From assembly GCF_024228315.1 (NCBI RefSeq), contig NZ_CP100455.1, positions 310,001 through 374,000 of the forward strand: a DNA stretch of 64,000 nt, written 5' to 3'. This document shows positions 8,101 to 17,800 of the stretch, one piece after another. The stretch's first letter is position 1; each line of letters starts with the position of its first letter. Made by a program: the position numbers and the translations under genes. Below the pieces are notes generated by a model. The model worked only from the letters and a program-made list of their open reading frames with translations. It had not been told where the DNA came from and did no database searches. The DNA is from Halomarina pelagica. Its GTDB lineage: Archaea; Halobacteriota; Halobacteria; Halobacteriales; Haloarculaceae.

Positions 8101-10038
8101 TCAGATCTCGTCGATCCGCCGATAGTCGTCGTCGAGCGCCTGGGCGTCCTCGGGGAGCAGCGCGACGACGAGGAACCCCGCCTGCGACCGGAAGTGATCG
8201 ACGAGTCGGGCGATCCGATCCGCGTCGATCGCCTCGAGGGAGTCGAGCAGCATGAACGGACAGGTCTCGTACACCTCGTGGACCAGGTAGCCCGCCAGCG
8301 CGAACACCAGTCCGGTCACCTCGCGCTCGGACTCGCTCAGGTGCTCGACCGTGTCCTCGTAGGCGGTTCCGGACTCGGTCGTTCGGACGACGTGTAGCTC
8401 GAACCCGGTCGACTCGACCGTCCGCCGTCCCTCGCGAACGGTCCGTTCGGTGCGTTCGAGCCAGATGCGGTCGAGGTTCGCGTACTCGAGCAGGTCGAGC
8501 ACCGTCGCCATGTGCTCGTTGAACTGCTCGACCGCGCGCGTCTCGAGGGTCTCGATCCGCGTGCGGAGGTCGGTCAGCTCCTCGCTGACCGAGTCGCGCT
8601 CGCGTTCGAGGCGGTCGCGGTCGTCGAGGCGGGATTCGAGCGTCTCGATGCGGTCGGTCGTCTCCGCCAGGTCGGACTCCAGTTGCCCGATCTCGAACTC
8701 CAGTTCGTTCGCCTCGCGGTGGAGGTCGAGGACGGTCGAGTAGTCCTCGTTCTCCCGTTTCTCGACGGCCGCTTCGAGGTCCTCGATGCGCGCCTCCTGT
8801 TCCTCGCGGCGTTCCGCCAGCGTCTCGAGGCGGTCGCGCCGCCGGTCGAGTTCGTCCTCGATGCGGTTCAGGCGCGTCTCGAGGCGGTCGCGGCGACCGC
8901 GGCGCGCCTCCAGCCCGTCGAGTTCCTCCTTGACCTCCCGCAGTTCGCTCCGGACCGCGTTGCGCTCGTTCAGCCGCTCCTTGCGGAGCGACTGCAGGCG
9001 GTCGACGGTCGTCTCGACCTGGTCGACGTCGACTTCCGTCCCGCAGGTCCAGCACACCGTCGTGTCGCCGTCGAGCAACCGGTCGGTCACGGCCCCCTCG
9101 TCGTCCGCGAGCGCCTCCGTGACGTCCGTCGCGGTCCCCTCGATCATCTCGCGGTTGAACTGGATGATGCTCTGGAGTTCGTTGATGGTCCCCTCGAGCG
9201 AGCGCTGGCGCGCCCTGAGCTGTTCCTGCCGGCTCTCGAGTTCGTCCGTCCCGTCGAGTTCGTCCGGGAGGTCCGCGAGTTCCGCCTCGAGTTCGTCGCG
9301 CTCCGCCTCGAGCGCGTCGATGCTCTCCCGCTCCGAGTCGCTGTCGAACCTGACGGTCTCGAGGGCGGACCGCGCCTCGCTGAGCTCTCCGAGGGTCTCC
9401 TCGAGCGCCGACTGCTCCTCGCGGGACTGCGTGATGTCGGCGTCCGCGGCCTCGATCTCCGCCTCCTTCTCCGCGAGCGCGTCGCGCTTCGCCTCGATGC
9501 GGCGTTTTAGCTCCTCGCGCTCCACCTCGCGGTCTCCGAGTTCGTCCTCGAGCGACTCGATGGCGTCGAGTTCCTCGTCGATGCGGCGTTTCTCCGCTTC
9601 GAGCCGGCCGATCTCCGCCTCGATCTCCTCGGTGTCGACCGGCCGCATGATGAGGTCGTGGAGGTCGTCCCCGCGGGCGACGGTGCGGCGCGCCTCGTTG
9701 GATTCGAGCAGGAACGCGAACAGCTCCGCGGTCGTCGGGTCGTCGAGGTACGCCTCCCCGTCGAACGCGACTGCGGACCCCTCGCGCCGGAGCGTCCGGC
9801 GGTACGTCTCGCCGCCGACCGTCAGCTCGACCATCCCCTCGTCCGCGTCGCCCTTGAGCGAGACGTCGTCGCTCCCCAGCCCCGCCATGAGCGCCTGCAG
9901 GAGCGACGTTCGGTTCGTCGCGTTCCGCCCGCGGAGTACCGTCACGCCCGGATAGAACGTCACGTCCGTCTCGGTGATCCCACCGACGTTACGGACGTCG
10001 ACCGTCACCTCCTCGGCGACGGCCTGTGGCGAGTTCAT
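8101..10038 (-). CDS. Archaea-specific SMC-related coiled-coil ATPase with zinc hook
   Basis: The 645-residue protein has an N-terminal ATPase half, about 400 residues of heptad-like Glu/Arg/Leu coiled coil broken by a CxxC hook (VCWTCGTEV, near residues 328-331), and a C-terminal half with LSESEREVTGL (signature-like) and FMLLDSLEAID (Walker B). This is Rad50/SMC architecture at reduced length. The P-loop reads GRNATNRTS near 37-45, so the usual Lys is Arg, which I recall as typical of the haloarchaeal SMC-related family. The ATG has a TATA box 27 nt upstream. Family members often neighbour rdfA genes; here a broken rdfA-like gene lies about 1.1 kb away. Confidence 0.85.
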   Translation of the reverse strand: MNSPQAVAEEVTVDVRNVGGITETDVTFYPGVTVLRGRNATNRTSLLQALMAGLGSDDVSLKGDADEGMVELTVGGETYRRTLRREGSAVAFDGEAYLDDPTTAELFAFLLESNEARRTVARGDDLHDLIMRPVDTEEIEAEIGRLEAEKRRIDEELDAIESLEDELGDREVEREELKRRIEAKRDALAEKEAEIEAADADITQSREEQSALEETLGELSEARSALETVRFDSDSERESIDALEAERDELEAELADLPDELDGTDELESRQEQLRARQRSLEGTINELQSIIQFNREMIEGTATDVTEALADDEGAVTDRLLDGDTTVCWTCGTEVDVDQVETTVDRLQSLRKERLNERNAVRSELREVKEELDGLEARRGRRDRLETRLNRIEDELDRRRDRLETLAERREEQEARIEDLEAAVEKRENEDYSTVLDLHREANELEFEIGQLESDLAETTDRIETLESRLDDRDRLERERDSVSEELTDLRTRIETLETRAVEQFNEHMATVLDLLEYANLDRIWLERTERTVREGRRTVESTGFELHVVRTTESGTAYEDTVEHLSESEREVTGLVFALAGYLVHEVYETCPFMLLDSLEAIDADRIARLVDHFRSQAGFLVVALLPEDAQALDDDYRRIDEI

Positions 10039-10060
10039 ACGCGTGGGAACGGGTGCCGCA

Positions 10061-10070
10061 GGTATATCCC
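10061..10070 (-). promoter_or_regulatory. TATA box of the SMC-related gene
   Basis: GGGATATACC on the minus strand is centred about 27 nt upstream of the start codon at 10036-10038, consistent with a leaderless mRNA. Confidence 0.55.
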
Positions 10071-10215
10071 TTTTCGAACGATTCGACGGCCTCCCCGGGG
10101 CGGACGGGGCGATCGCCGTCCGCCGTCGGGCCCCTCCCTCTCCCGAGACGGAGTGTCCCGCCCGCCGAACGGGGCGACACGTATTACCACGCGTCGCTTC
10201 CGCTCGGGTACCGAC

Positions 10216-11103
10216 ATGAGCGAGCAAGCGTCCGCGCCGGGGGAATCACGGGAACGACGGGAGCGCTCGTCCCGCCCCGCCGAGACGGGGCCGCAGCAGC
10301 AGGAACGGCGGCTCGCGGAGAAGGCGGCGCGCCGTCGGTCCCGGGAGGGGGGAGAGCGCGCCCGAGCGAGCGAGGAGGGGACGGTCCACCTCAAGGTGTT
10401 CCGGTACGACCCCGAGGTCGAAGGGAAGCGAGAGCCCCGCTTCGATCACTTTCACGTCCCCGAGAGGAAGGGACTCACGGTGCTCGACGCGCTCATCTAC
10501 GCGCGCGACCGGTTCGACCCCAGCCTGACCGTTCGCCACTCCTGTCGACAGGCGGTGTGCGGGAGCGACGCGGTCTTCGTAAACGGGCGTCAGCGTCTCG
10601 CCTGTCGGACGCAGATCGCCGACCTCGAGGAGCCGATCGTGGTCGAACCCCTCCCCCACCAGGAGGTCCTGAAGGACCTCGTCGTCGAGATGGGACACTT
10701 CTACGATCAGATGGACGCGGTCGAGCCGTTCTTCCAGCCCGACTCGCTCCCGAGCGACCCCCTGGAGGAACAGCGACAGTCGCGCGAGAACCGCGAGGCG
10801 ATCAGGGCGGCCACGCGCTGCATCTGGTGCGCCGCGTGTACCTCCTCGTGTAACATCTACGCCGGCGACGACCGGTTTCTCGGTCCCGCCCCGATCAACA
10901 TGGGGTACCGGTTCTACATGGACGAACGCGAGGGGAGCGACGCGCGGCGCAGGCGGCTTGCCATCCTGGACGAACCGCACGGAGTGTGGCGGTGTCAGAC
11001 GCAGTTCTCCTGCACGGAGGTCTGCCCGAAGGACATCCCGCTCACGAAGCACATCCAGGAGATGAAGCGCGAGGCGGTGAAGAACGATCTCAAGTTCTGG
11101 TAG
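10216..11103 (+). CDS. Stand-alone succinate dehydrogenase/fumarate reductase iron-sulfur subunit (SdhB-like)
   Basis: The 295-residue protein has an Arg/Glu-rich N-terminal extension of about 55 residues. A plant-type [2Fe-2S] domain follows (CRQAVCGSDAVFVNGRQRLAC), then a C-terminal ferredoxin-like domain with CIWCAACTSSC and CTEVCPKDI for the [4Fe-4S] and [3Fe-4S] clusters, ending in the usual I-x-x-MKREAVK pattern. SdhB passes electrons from the flavoprotein to the quinone. No sdhA, sdhC or sdhD is nearby, so it is either a paralogue that works with a distant complex or part of another flavoprotein system. The ATG at 10216 has GTATTACC about 31 nt upstream. Confidence 0.87.
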   Translation: MSEQASAPGESRERRERSSRPAETGPQQQERRLAEKAARRRSREGGERARASEEGTVHLKVFRYDPEVEGKREPRFDHFHVPERKGLTVLDALIYARDRFDPSLTVRHSCRQAVCGSDAVFVNGRQRLACRTQIADLEEPIVVEPLPHQEVLKDLVVEMGHFYDQMDAVEPFFQPDSLPSDPLEEQRQSRENREAIRAATRCIWCAACTSSCNIYAGDDRFLGPAPINMGYRFYMDEREGSDARRRRLAILDEPHGVWRCQTQFSCTEVCPKDIPLTKHIQEMKREAVKNDLKFW

Positions 11104-11141
11104 TCGAAGCGGTTCGGTCGGCTCTCCCCGTCGCCCGCTGC

Positions 11142-11612
11142 TCACGACCGACGGTCGCACCCGCCGGCCCGCAGCAGGTCGCTCGCCTCGTACCGCGTCC
11201 CGCAGTCCTCGCAGACGACCTGGACGGCGACGAACACGGAGAACGAGTCGATCCCGAGGCGGTCCGTTCGGCTGAGCCGGTCGACGGTCTCCTCGGTCGC
11301 CGCGACCGTCCGGTTGCGGAGCCGTTCGAGGCGGTCGCGGTCCTTCCGCAGTCGCTCGTCGTCGCTCGTCGTCGGGGCGGACGCCCCCCGGACCTTCCGC
11401 AGGTGGGAGTGGACCGCCCGGTGGGTCACGAAGTCGCGCCGGAGCGCCTCGACGTCGACGTCCGCGCGTTCGAGTCTCGACTCGGCCCGTCCGCGTTCGC
11501 CCCGGTCACGTCGTCGTCGGACAGCAGCCGATACGTCTCCGCGACCGTCCGGTCGGATCGGGGTACGCCGGCCGTCGAGAGCGCCGCCTCCAGGCGTGAA
11601 CTTCCGCCGTGC
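11142..11612 (-). pseudogene. Decayed rdfA-like gene (5' truncated and frameshifted)
   Basis: The 3' part reads as an RdfA family C terminus: RLERADVDVEALRRDFVTH, then a helical stretch, then VVCEDCGTRYEASDLLRAGGC. Upstream, a different frame carries the preceding family segment (RLEAALSTAG, TVAETYRLLSDDDV). The two frames join across a G-run near 11500, so one base has been gained or lost. The first 45 or so residues, with the conserved CKVG and the SLRELADYFN-like block seen in the intact paralogue at 46592-47239, are missing. The gap next to the divergent flavoprotein gene leaves no room for them. Confidence 0.75.
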
Positions 11613-11647
11613 CAATCCTTATCCTCCCTCCGGCCGAACCGTCGACC

Positions 11648-12208
11648 ATGGTCGACGTAGCAATCGTCGGCGGCGGTCCCGCCGGGCTGAGCGCGGCGCT
11701 GTTCACCGCGAAGAACGGACTGGACACCGTCGTCTTCGACACCGACGAGACCTGGATGCACAAGGCGCACCTGTTCAACTACCTCGGGATCCGTAGCATC
11801 GCGGGCGACGAGTTCATGGCGGTCGCGCGCGGACAGGTCGCGGACCGCGGCGCAGACCTCCGGGCGGGCGAGGAGGTGACCGGCGTCGAATCCACCGACG
11901 ACGGCTTCCGCGTGACGACCGACGACGGCGAACACGACGCGCGCTACCTCGTGCTCGCGACGGGCACCGACCGGGAGTTCGCGGAGCGCCTCGGCTGCGA
12001 CACGGACGGCGACACGGTCGCCGTGAACCTCAGCATGGAGACGAGCGTCGAGAACGTCTACGCGACGGGCGCGCTCATCCGCGACCAGGAGTGGCAGGCC
12101 GTCATCTCGGCCGGCGACGGCGGCGCGGCGGCCCTCGACATCCTGAGCAAGGAGAAGGGCGAGCACTTCCACGACTTCGACACGCCCGCCGACGTGCCGG
12201 AGCTGTAG
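11648..12208 (+). CDS. FAD-dependent pyridine nucleotide-disulfide oxidoreductase-like protein (thioredoxin-reductase type, short form)
   Basis: The 186-residue protein begins with the dinucleotide-binding motif VAIVGGGPAGLSAALF and later has LVLATGTDREF and a C-terminal ENVYATGALIRDQEWQ segment, the thioredoxin-reductase FAD-binding ATGD-like motif. It lacks the central NAD(P)H domain and any CxxC redox pair, so it cannot be a normal thioredoxin reductase. Similar short haloarchaeal flavoproteins are common and uncharacterised. The ATG at 11648 follows a rdfA-like remnant on the other strand. Confidence 0.82.
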   Translation: MVDVAIVGGGPAGLSAALFTAKNGLDTVVFDTDETWMHKAHLFNYLGIRSIAGDEFMAVARGQVADRGADLRAGEEVTGVESTDDGFRVTTDDGEHDARYLVLATGTDREFAERLGCDTDGDTVAVNLSMETSVENVYATGALIRDQEWQAVISAGDGGAAALDILSKEKGEHFHDFDTPADVPEL

Positions 12209-12496
12209 CGGTCGACCCCCGTCCGTTCACGACGGCGATCGACGCGGCGAGCCGTCCGAACGGCGCTCGGTTCGGCGTCGACTTTCGAATCCAGCGTCTC
12301 GACCGGACCCGACTTCACGATCCGGCGTCGACCGCGCCGTCCGACCGCGGACCGACGCTCGACGATGGCAGGGCCGCCGCGCTTCGTCCGACACCGGAAC
12401 GATCGCGGCGGTGATCGCCGGATCCGCGCGCCCCCGGCGGTTTAGTTCTCGTAACCGCAACGGGAGTAAATCGGGCGCGTGTACGTACCGGTACAC

Positions 12497-13822
12497 ATGG
12501 ACCGCTGGGCATACGGGCTCCTGTCGCTGCTCGCGCTCGCGACGGTCGGCGTCGGCGCGTTGACGACGCCGAAGCCCCTGGATGCGTTCCTCGTCGAGAG
12601 CACCGGACAGTTCGTGACGACGACGCTCGCGATGGCGTGGATCACGTGGTGGGCGCTGGTCCTCGGGTTCGCCATCGCCGGCGGCGTCGAGGCGTGGGTC
12701 TCGAAGGACCGGATCGCCGACTACCTCGAGGGCCACGGTCCCCGCGAGATCGGCGCGGCGACGTTCTTCGGGTTCGTCTCCTCGTCGTGCTCCTACAGCG
12801 CCATCGCGACGGCGAAGAACCTGTTCAAGAAGGGCGGTTCCGCGGCGGCCACCGTCGGCGCGTTCATGTTCGCCTCGACGAACCTCGTCATCGAGATCGG
12901 GGTGATCATCTGGATCCTGCTCGGCTGGCAGTTCCTGCTGGCGGACTTCGTCGGAGGGCTCGTGCTCATCGCGCTGATGGCGCTCGGGTTCGTCTACCTC
13001 GTTCCCGACGAACTCGTCGAGCGGGCGCGGCGCAACGCGATGGACGACGAGGAGCCGACCGCGCGGGACCCCGTCTGCGGGATGGAGGTGAACCCGGAGG
13101 AGACCGACTACGCCACCGAACACGACGGGCGGACCTACTACTTCTGTTCGCGAGCCTGTAAGGACGGTTTCGATCCCGAGGAGGCCAACACGACTGTTCG
13201 CGAGCAGGCAACGTCGCTCTCGGGGTGGAAGGCCCTCGCCGACAAGCAGTGGAAGGAGTGGGGGATGCTCTGGGACGAGATCGCCATCGGCTTCGTCTTC
13301 GCCGGCCTCATCGCCGGGTTCATCCCCGAGTCCGTGTGGACGAGCCTCTTCGCCGGCGGCGAGTCGGGCGCGCCGGTGTTCGTCCTCTGGACGGCCGCGC
13401 TCGGCGCGGTCATCGGTGTCGCGACGTTCGTCTGCTCGGTGGGCAACGTCCCGTTCGGGACCGTCCTCTGGACGCGCGGGCTGCCGTTCGGGTCGGTGCT
13501 GAGCTACATCTACGCCGACCTCATCGTCCCGCCCATCGTCGAGGCCTACCGGGAGTACTACGGGACGACGTTCGCCGCCGTCCTCTCTGCGATGATCTTC
13601 GTCGCGGCGGTCGTGACGGGGGTGCTCGTCCACTTCCTGTTTCTCGCGCTGGGGCTCGTCCCCGATCCGTCCACCGCAGAGATCGCGGAGGTGAAGATCG
13701 AACTCAACTACAAGCTCGTCCTGAACGTCCTCGCGACGGCGTTCTTCCTGTTTCTCTACTGGCTCCACCGACGCGAGTCGGTCGGGAGCGGGGAGGGATC
13801 GATGGCGACCTCCGCGGACTGA
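12497..13822 (+). CDS. Multi-pass permease (COG0701/ArsP type) with inserted YHS metal-binding domain
   Basis: The 441-residue membrane protein has two sets of about four helices related to the DUF318 permease family. The first contains GFVSSSCSYSAIATAKNLFKKG and the second FVCSVGNVPFGTVLW, the paired Cys/Ser-rich re-entrant signatures. Between the halves, near residues 190-230, is a YHS domain: DPVCGMEVNPE followed by YYFCSRACKDGF, with the Cys set that binds heavy metal, often copper. Families with this mix are thought to export metals or metalloids. The ATG at 12497 is chosen over a GTG six codons upstream because AT-rich sequence near 12464-12473 fits a TATA box. Confidence 0.85.
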   Translation: MDRWAYGLLSLLALATVGVGALTTPKPLDAFLVESTGQFVTTTLAMAWITWWALVLGFAIAGGVEAWVSKDRIADYLEGHGPREIGAATFFGFVSSSCSYSAIATAKNLFKKGGSAAATVGAFMFASTNLVIEIGVIIWILLGWQFLLADFVGGLVLIALMALGFVYLVPDELVERARRNAMDDEEPTARDPVCGMEVNPEETDYATEHDGRTYYFCSRACKDGFDPEEANTTVREQATSLSGWKALADKQWKEWGMLWDEIAIGFVFAGLIAGFIPESVWTSLFAGGESGAPVFVLWTAALGAVIGVATFVCSVGNVPFGTVLWTRGLPFGSVLSYIYADLIVPPIVEAYREYYGTTFAAVLSAMIFVAAVVTGVLVHFLFLALGLVPDPSTAEIAEVKIELNYKLVLNVLATAFFLFLYWLHRRESVGSGEGSMATSAD

Positions 13823-13937
13823 GATCGGTTCCGGGTCGTCCGCCCCTCCGACGGGCCGATCCTCCGACTCCGGCCCTTCGACGCTCGGACCCGCCGCCGA
13901 CCCGTCGGATCGAACGAGAATATTGTGCAGACGACCC

Positions 13938-13944
13938 ATTTATG
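13938..13944 (+). promoter_or_regulatory. TATA box of the DUF302 gene
   Basis: ATTTATG is centred 27 nt upstream of the ATG at 13968, consistent with leaderless transcription. Confidence 0.5.
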
Positions 13945-13967
13945 TGAATCGACGACCAACGTCGCGT

Positions 13968-14369
13968 ATGAGCTACCGAATGCAACGGCGGGTGGACGAC
14001 GAGTTCGATCGGGTCGTCTCGCGAACCGAGGCGGCGCTCTCGGAGGAGGGCTTCGGCGTCCTCTCGGACATCGACGTGCGGGCGGCGTTCGAGGAGAAAC
14101 TCGGTCTCGAGGGCTACCCGCGCTACCGGATCCTCGGGGCGTGCAACCCCGCGCTCGCGCGCGAGGGACTGGACGCCGAACCCGACCTCGGGGCGTTGCT
14201 ACCGTGCAACGTCGTCGTCCGCGAGGACGGATCGGGCGAGGTCGTGGTGAGCGCGGTCGATCCGGGCGCGATGCTCTCGGTCGTCGAGAACCCCGCGCTC
14301 GACTCCATCGCGGACGACGTCGACGAGCGCTTCCAGCGCGTGCTCGACGCCGTCGCCGCCGGCGACTGA
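13968..14369 (+). CDS. DUF302 family protein
   Basis: The 133-residue soluble protein matches the DUF302 fold: an N-terminal F-x-x-VVSRTEAALSEEGFGVLSDIDV stretch, the YRILGACNPALAREGL motif and LPCNVVVREDGSGEVVVSAVDP. The single-Cys motifs GACNP and LPCN are typical of the family. DUF302 proteins are uncharacterised but recur near metal transport, thiol and redox genes. Here it follows a YHS permease, which fits a metal-stress role by position only. Confidence 0.85.
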   Translation: MSYRMQRRVDDEFDRVVSRTEAALSEEGFGVLSDIDVRAAFEEKLGLEGYPRYRILGACNPALAREGLDAEPDLGALLPCNVVVREDGSGEVVVSAVDPGAMLSVVENPALDSIADDVDERFQRVLDAVAAGD

Positions 14370-14812
14370 GCGGATCGCGGTCGGTCCTCCCGTCCTCCTC
14401 GACGGCGAATCACCGTCCCCGCCGACGGCCCTTCACGCTCTCAGCTCTCTCTCGAACGCGTGTAGTACGGCTTCGTGGTAGTATCACGCCTCCGCATATC
14501 TATCTGGAATGTGACTGTTTCGGGGAACCATTTCAAAATATCGTCGTATTATGCCGTTTTCGGTACTGTTAACGACGAGATATTTAGCGGCAGGACCGTA
14601 ATTAACCGCTCTTCGACGGTGCGGGGACGATGATCGTCACTCCGATACGTGTTTCATAACGTTCCGACCGATTTCTGCAGATTTCAGTTACTGTAACTAA
14701 CTATAGATAACCACCTAGAATGGACCCTCGTGACCGCGTAATACTCAGGTGAATTTGATTTGACGAAGTACCGGACGCACACGAAGGAAACACAACGCTA
14801 TCGGACGAATTC
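14370..14812. other. Long AT-rich non-coding leader region before the multicopper oxidase
   Basis: These 443 bases contain no credible gene. They are clearly richer in A and T than the surroundings, especially 14490-14770. Several TATA-like strings occur (for example near 14703 and 14737), but none sits at 27 nt from the oxidase ATG, so its mRNA may have a leader. The dyad AGTTACTGTAACT lies at 14686-14698. Confidence 0.5.
14686..14698. promoter_or_regulatory. 13-bp inverted repeat upstream of the multicopper oxidase
   Basis: AGTTACTGTAACT is a perfect dyad around one central base, 114 nt upstream of the oxidase ATG. It has GTTAC/GTAAC arms like the three 22-bp dyads found elsewhere in the window, but with a one-base spacer. 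It may be an operator. Confidence 0.35.
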
Positions 14813-17800
14813 ATGAGCGATTCAACAGACACGGACGCATCGAACGACATCCCGGAGCCGGAGATGAGTACGGCGTCGCGGCGAACCTTCCTGAAGGGGA
14901 GCGGCGTGGTCGGCTCGGCCGCCCTCCTCGGGGGCGCGGGCATGGGGGGTGCGAACCTCCTCGACGGCGACAATCAGGGGACGGTCCCCGACGAACCGGA
15001 CGACGGCGGCGAGGTCCGCCACTTCACGGTCCACGCCGTGGAGGTCGACCTCGTCTACAACCGCTACGGACTGCACCAGCCGAACGCGGCGGTGTACGTC
15101 CTCGAGGAGAACCTCGCGGAGGCGTGCGCGGCCTCCGGCGAGGTCCCGTGCGGGAACAACGTCGTCCTGGAGGACTCGCCGTTCTGCGACGACCTCCCGG
15201 AGATCGAAGGCGGCCACCGCGGTCACCACGACTGGTGTCCGCACCACGGGAAGGGTCACCACGGAAAGGCCCACCACGACCACCAGCACGGCGAGGATCC
15301 CGACCACCGTCACGCACACGGTGAGGACCACCACGGTGACGGTCACCACGATGAGCGGGCCCACCACGACCACCAGCACGGGGATCACCGCCACCACGAC
15401 CACCCCCACGGCGACGATCACCACCGGGAACGCCGGGGGAAGCACCACCACCACGAGAAGGACGATCAGGGGAAGAAACACGGGCACGGGGGGAAGAAAC
15501 ACCGCGGAACGCATCACCACGGGGAGAAGAAGCGAAAGAAGCGAAAGAAGGATGACGTGGAGACGCGCGTCCTCCAGCCGCTCGTGCTCCGCGCGAACCA
15601 GGGCGACATCATCGAGATCGAGTTCGTGAACCACCTCGACCGCCACGCCTCGATGCACCAGACCGCCCTCCCCTACGACGTCGAACTCAACGACGGGATG
15701 GACGTCGGGTTCAACCCGAACACGACCGTCCCGCCGGGCGAGTCGATCACCTACCGCTGGCACGCGGCGCAGTTCGGCGGTCACTTCTTCCTCGACGGGG
15801 CGAACCAGGTGTACGACAGCGCCGAGGAGCCGCCGCAGGTGGCGAACCTGCTCTCGCGCGGCCTGTTCGGGACGGCGGTCGTCTACCCCCAGGGGACGAC
15901 CTACACGGACCCGTACACGGGCGAGGAGGACCCGGTCAGCGTCCAGGCGGACATCCACGTTCCGGAGGACCTGTCCCAGGAGGCGATCGACAACGGCTTC
16001 GTTCCGGGCGTCAGCTACCGCGAGGTCGTCCTGCACTACCACACGCCGGAGGGCATCGTGACCTCTGACGGCGGGCAACTCACCTGGCCCGACAGCGACG
16101 AACCGCAGATGGTCCACGCGATCAACTACCGGGCCGATCCGACCGGGAACCGGATCGATCCGGACAACTGCCCGGCCTGTGATTCATCCGAGTTCTACAG
16201 CTCGTGGATCCACGGCGACCCCGGCGGCGGCGATCAGGTCTACCCGATGTACGTCGGCGATCCGGTCAGGACCATCTCCGTCGGCGCGTCGGTCGAGGAG
16301 AACCACGTCCACCACCTCCACAACCACCGCTGGAAGGAGGTGCCGCCGGACGACGACTCCGACACGATCGACTCGCAGACGATCGGACTCGGTGCCGTGT
16401 ACGACCAGTCGCTGGTCCCCGCGTTCGGAACGCCCCGGGCGGCCATCGACGACTTCCAGACGGTCCGCCCGGACATGACGTACGCCGAGGCGTTCCAGGT
16501 CGGGGCCGGAGGTGCCCACGGCAACGCCGGAGACATCCTGTTCCACTGTCATCTCTTCCCCCACTACGGCGAGGGGATGTGGGGCATGCTGCGCGTGCTG
16601 GACAAGGAACAGAAGGGGCTGAAGACGCTCCCGACCAACGAGCCGCCCATCCCGAAGGACTCCGACATCCCCGGGTATCCGGACTTCATCCCCGGCGAGT
16701 TCGGCATCGGTCCGCCGTTTCCGCCGTACGGGGCCGCCGGTCTCGAGGAGTTCCGCGACCCCACCCCGGCGGAGCGAAAGGCGCTGACCCGGAAGGGAGA
16801 GATCATCCCGGGCGCGCCGTACACCGACCCGTGCGATCCCGAGATCGACGTTCCCGGCTACGACGGCCCGGACGTGGCGATCGAGGGGCAGAAGCGCGAG
16901 TACACCATCGTCGCGCTGCGAGCGGACGTCGTCTACAACGACGCCGGACACCACGACCCCGAGGGGCGGGTGTTCGTCCTCGAGGAGGACGTCGAGGCCG
17001 TGAAGTGCGGCGACATGAACCCCGAACCCCTGGTGATCCGCGCGAACGTCGGCGACTGCGTCGAGATCACCCTCAAAAACGAGATCGAGGAGGACGTGAT
17101 CCCCGTGCCGACCGTCGGCAAACCGGACAAGTCCGGCGGGAAGTCGAACCACATCCACTTCGTCTCCTACGACGTGCTCGGATCGGACTCGCTCGCCAGC
17201 GGGTTCAACTACAACCAGCAGTCGCTCCCGGAACAGGAACTGCCGCTCCGGTGGTTCCCGGACGAGGAGGGGACGATCTTCTTCCACGACCACATCACGG
17301 GCGTCGAGAACGTCATGAACGGAACGTTCGCCCAGCTCATCATCGAGCCGCCGGAGTCGGAGTGGCTCGACCCGCACACGGGCGAGCCCATCTGGAGCGG
17401 AACGCAGGCCATCATCCAGAACCCGAACGGCGAGGACTTCCGCGAGTTCGCGCTCCTGTACCAGGACTTCGCGCAGCTCGTCGACCGCGACGGGGAGTTC
17501 ATCAACAACGACCGGGAGCACAACGAGAACGCCGGGACGATGGCGATCAACTACCGGAACGAGCCGTACTTCATCCGCGACGAGGGCGATCCCGCCTACG
17601 TCCACAGCTCGTTCGTTCACGGCGATCCGGCGACGCCCACCCTCGAAGCCTACGAGAACGACCCCGTCAGGTTCCGGTTGTTACACGCCGCCTACGAGGA
17701 GCAGCACAACTTCACGATCTACGGTCGCAAGTTCGAGCCGGAGGGGCTCGACCCGCAGGACGCGGTGTCGCAGGTCATCGGGACGTCCGAGGCGTTCACC

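Noticed and set aside
7735-8125. Small frames in the gap before the SMC-related gene
   Set aside because: Composition and codon position bias do not fit this genome's genes; no homologue recognised.
15211-15555. Repeated units that might suggest a CRISPR or tandem-repeat array
   Set aside because: Units are codons for His-rich protein in a long reading frame; no spacer structure exists.
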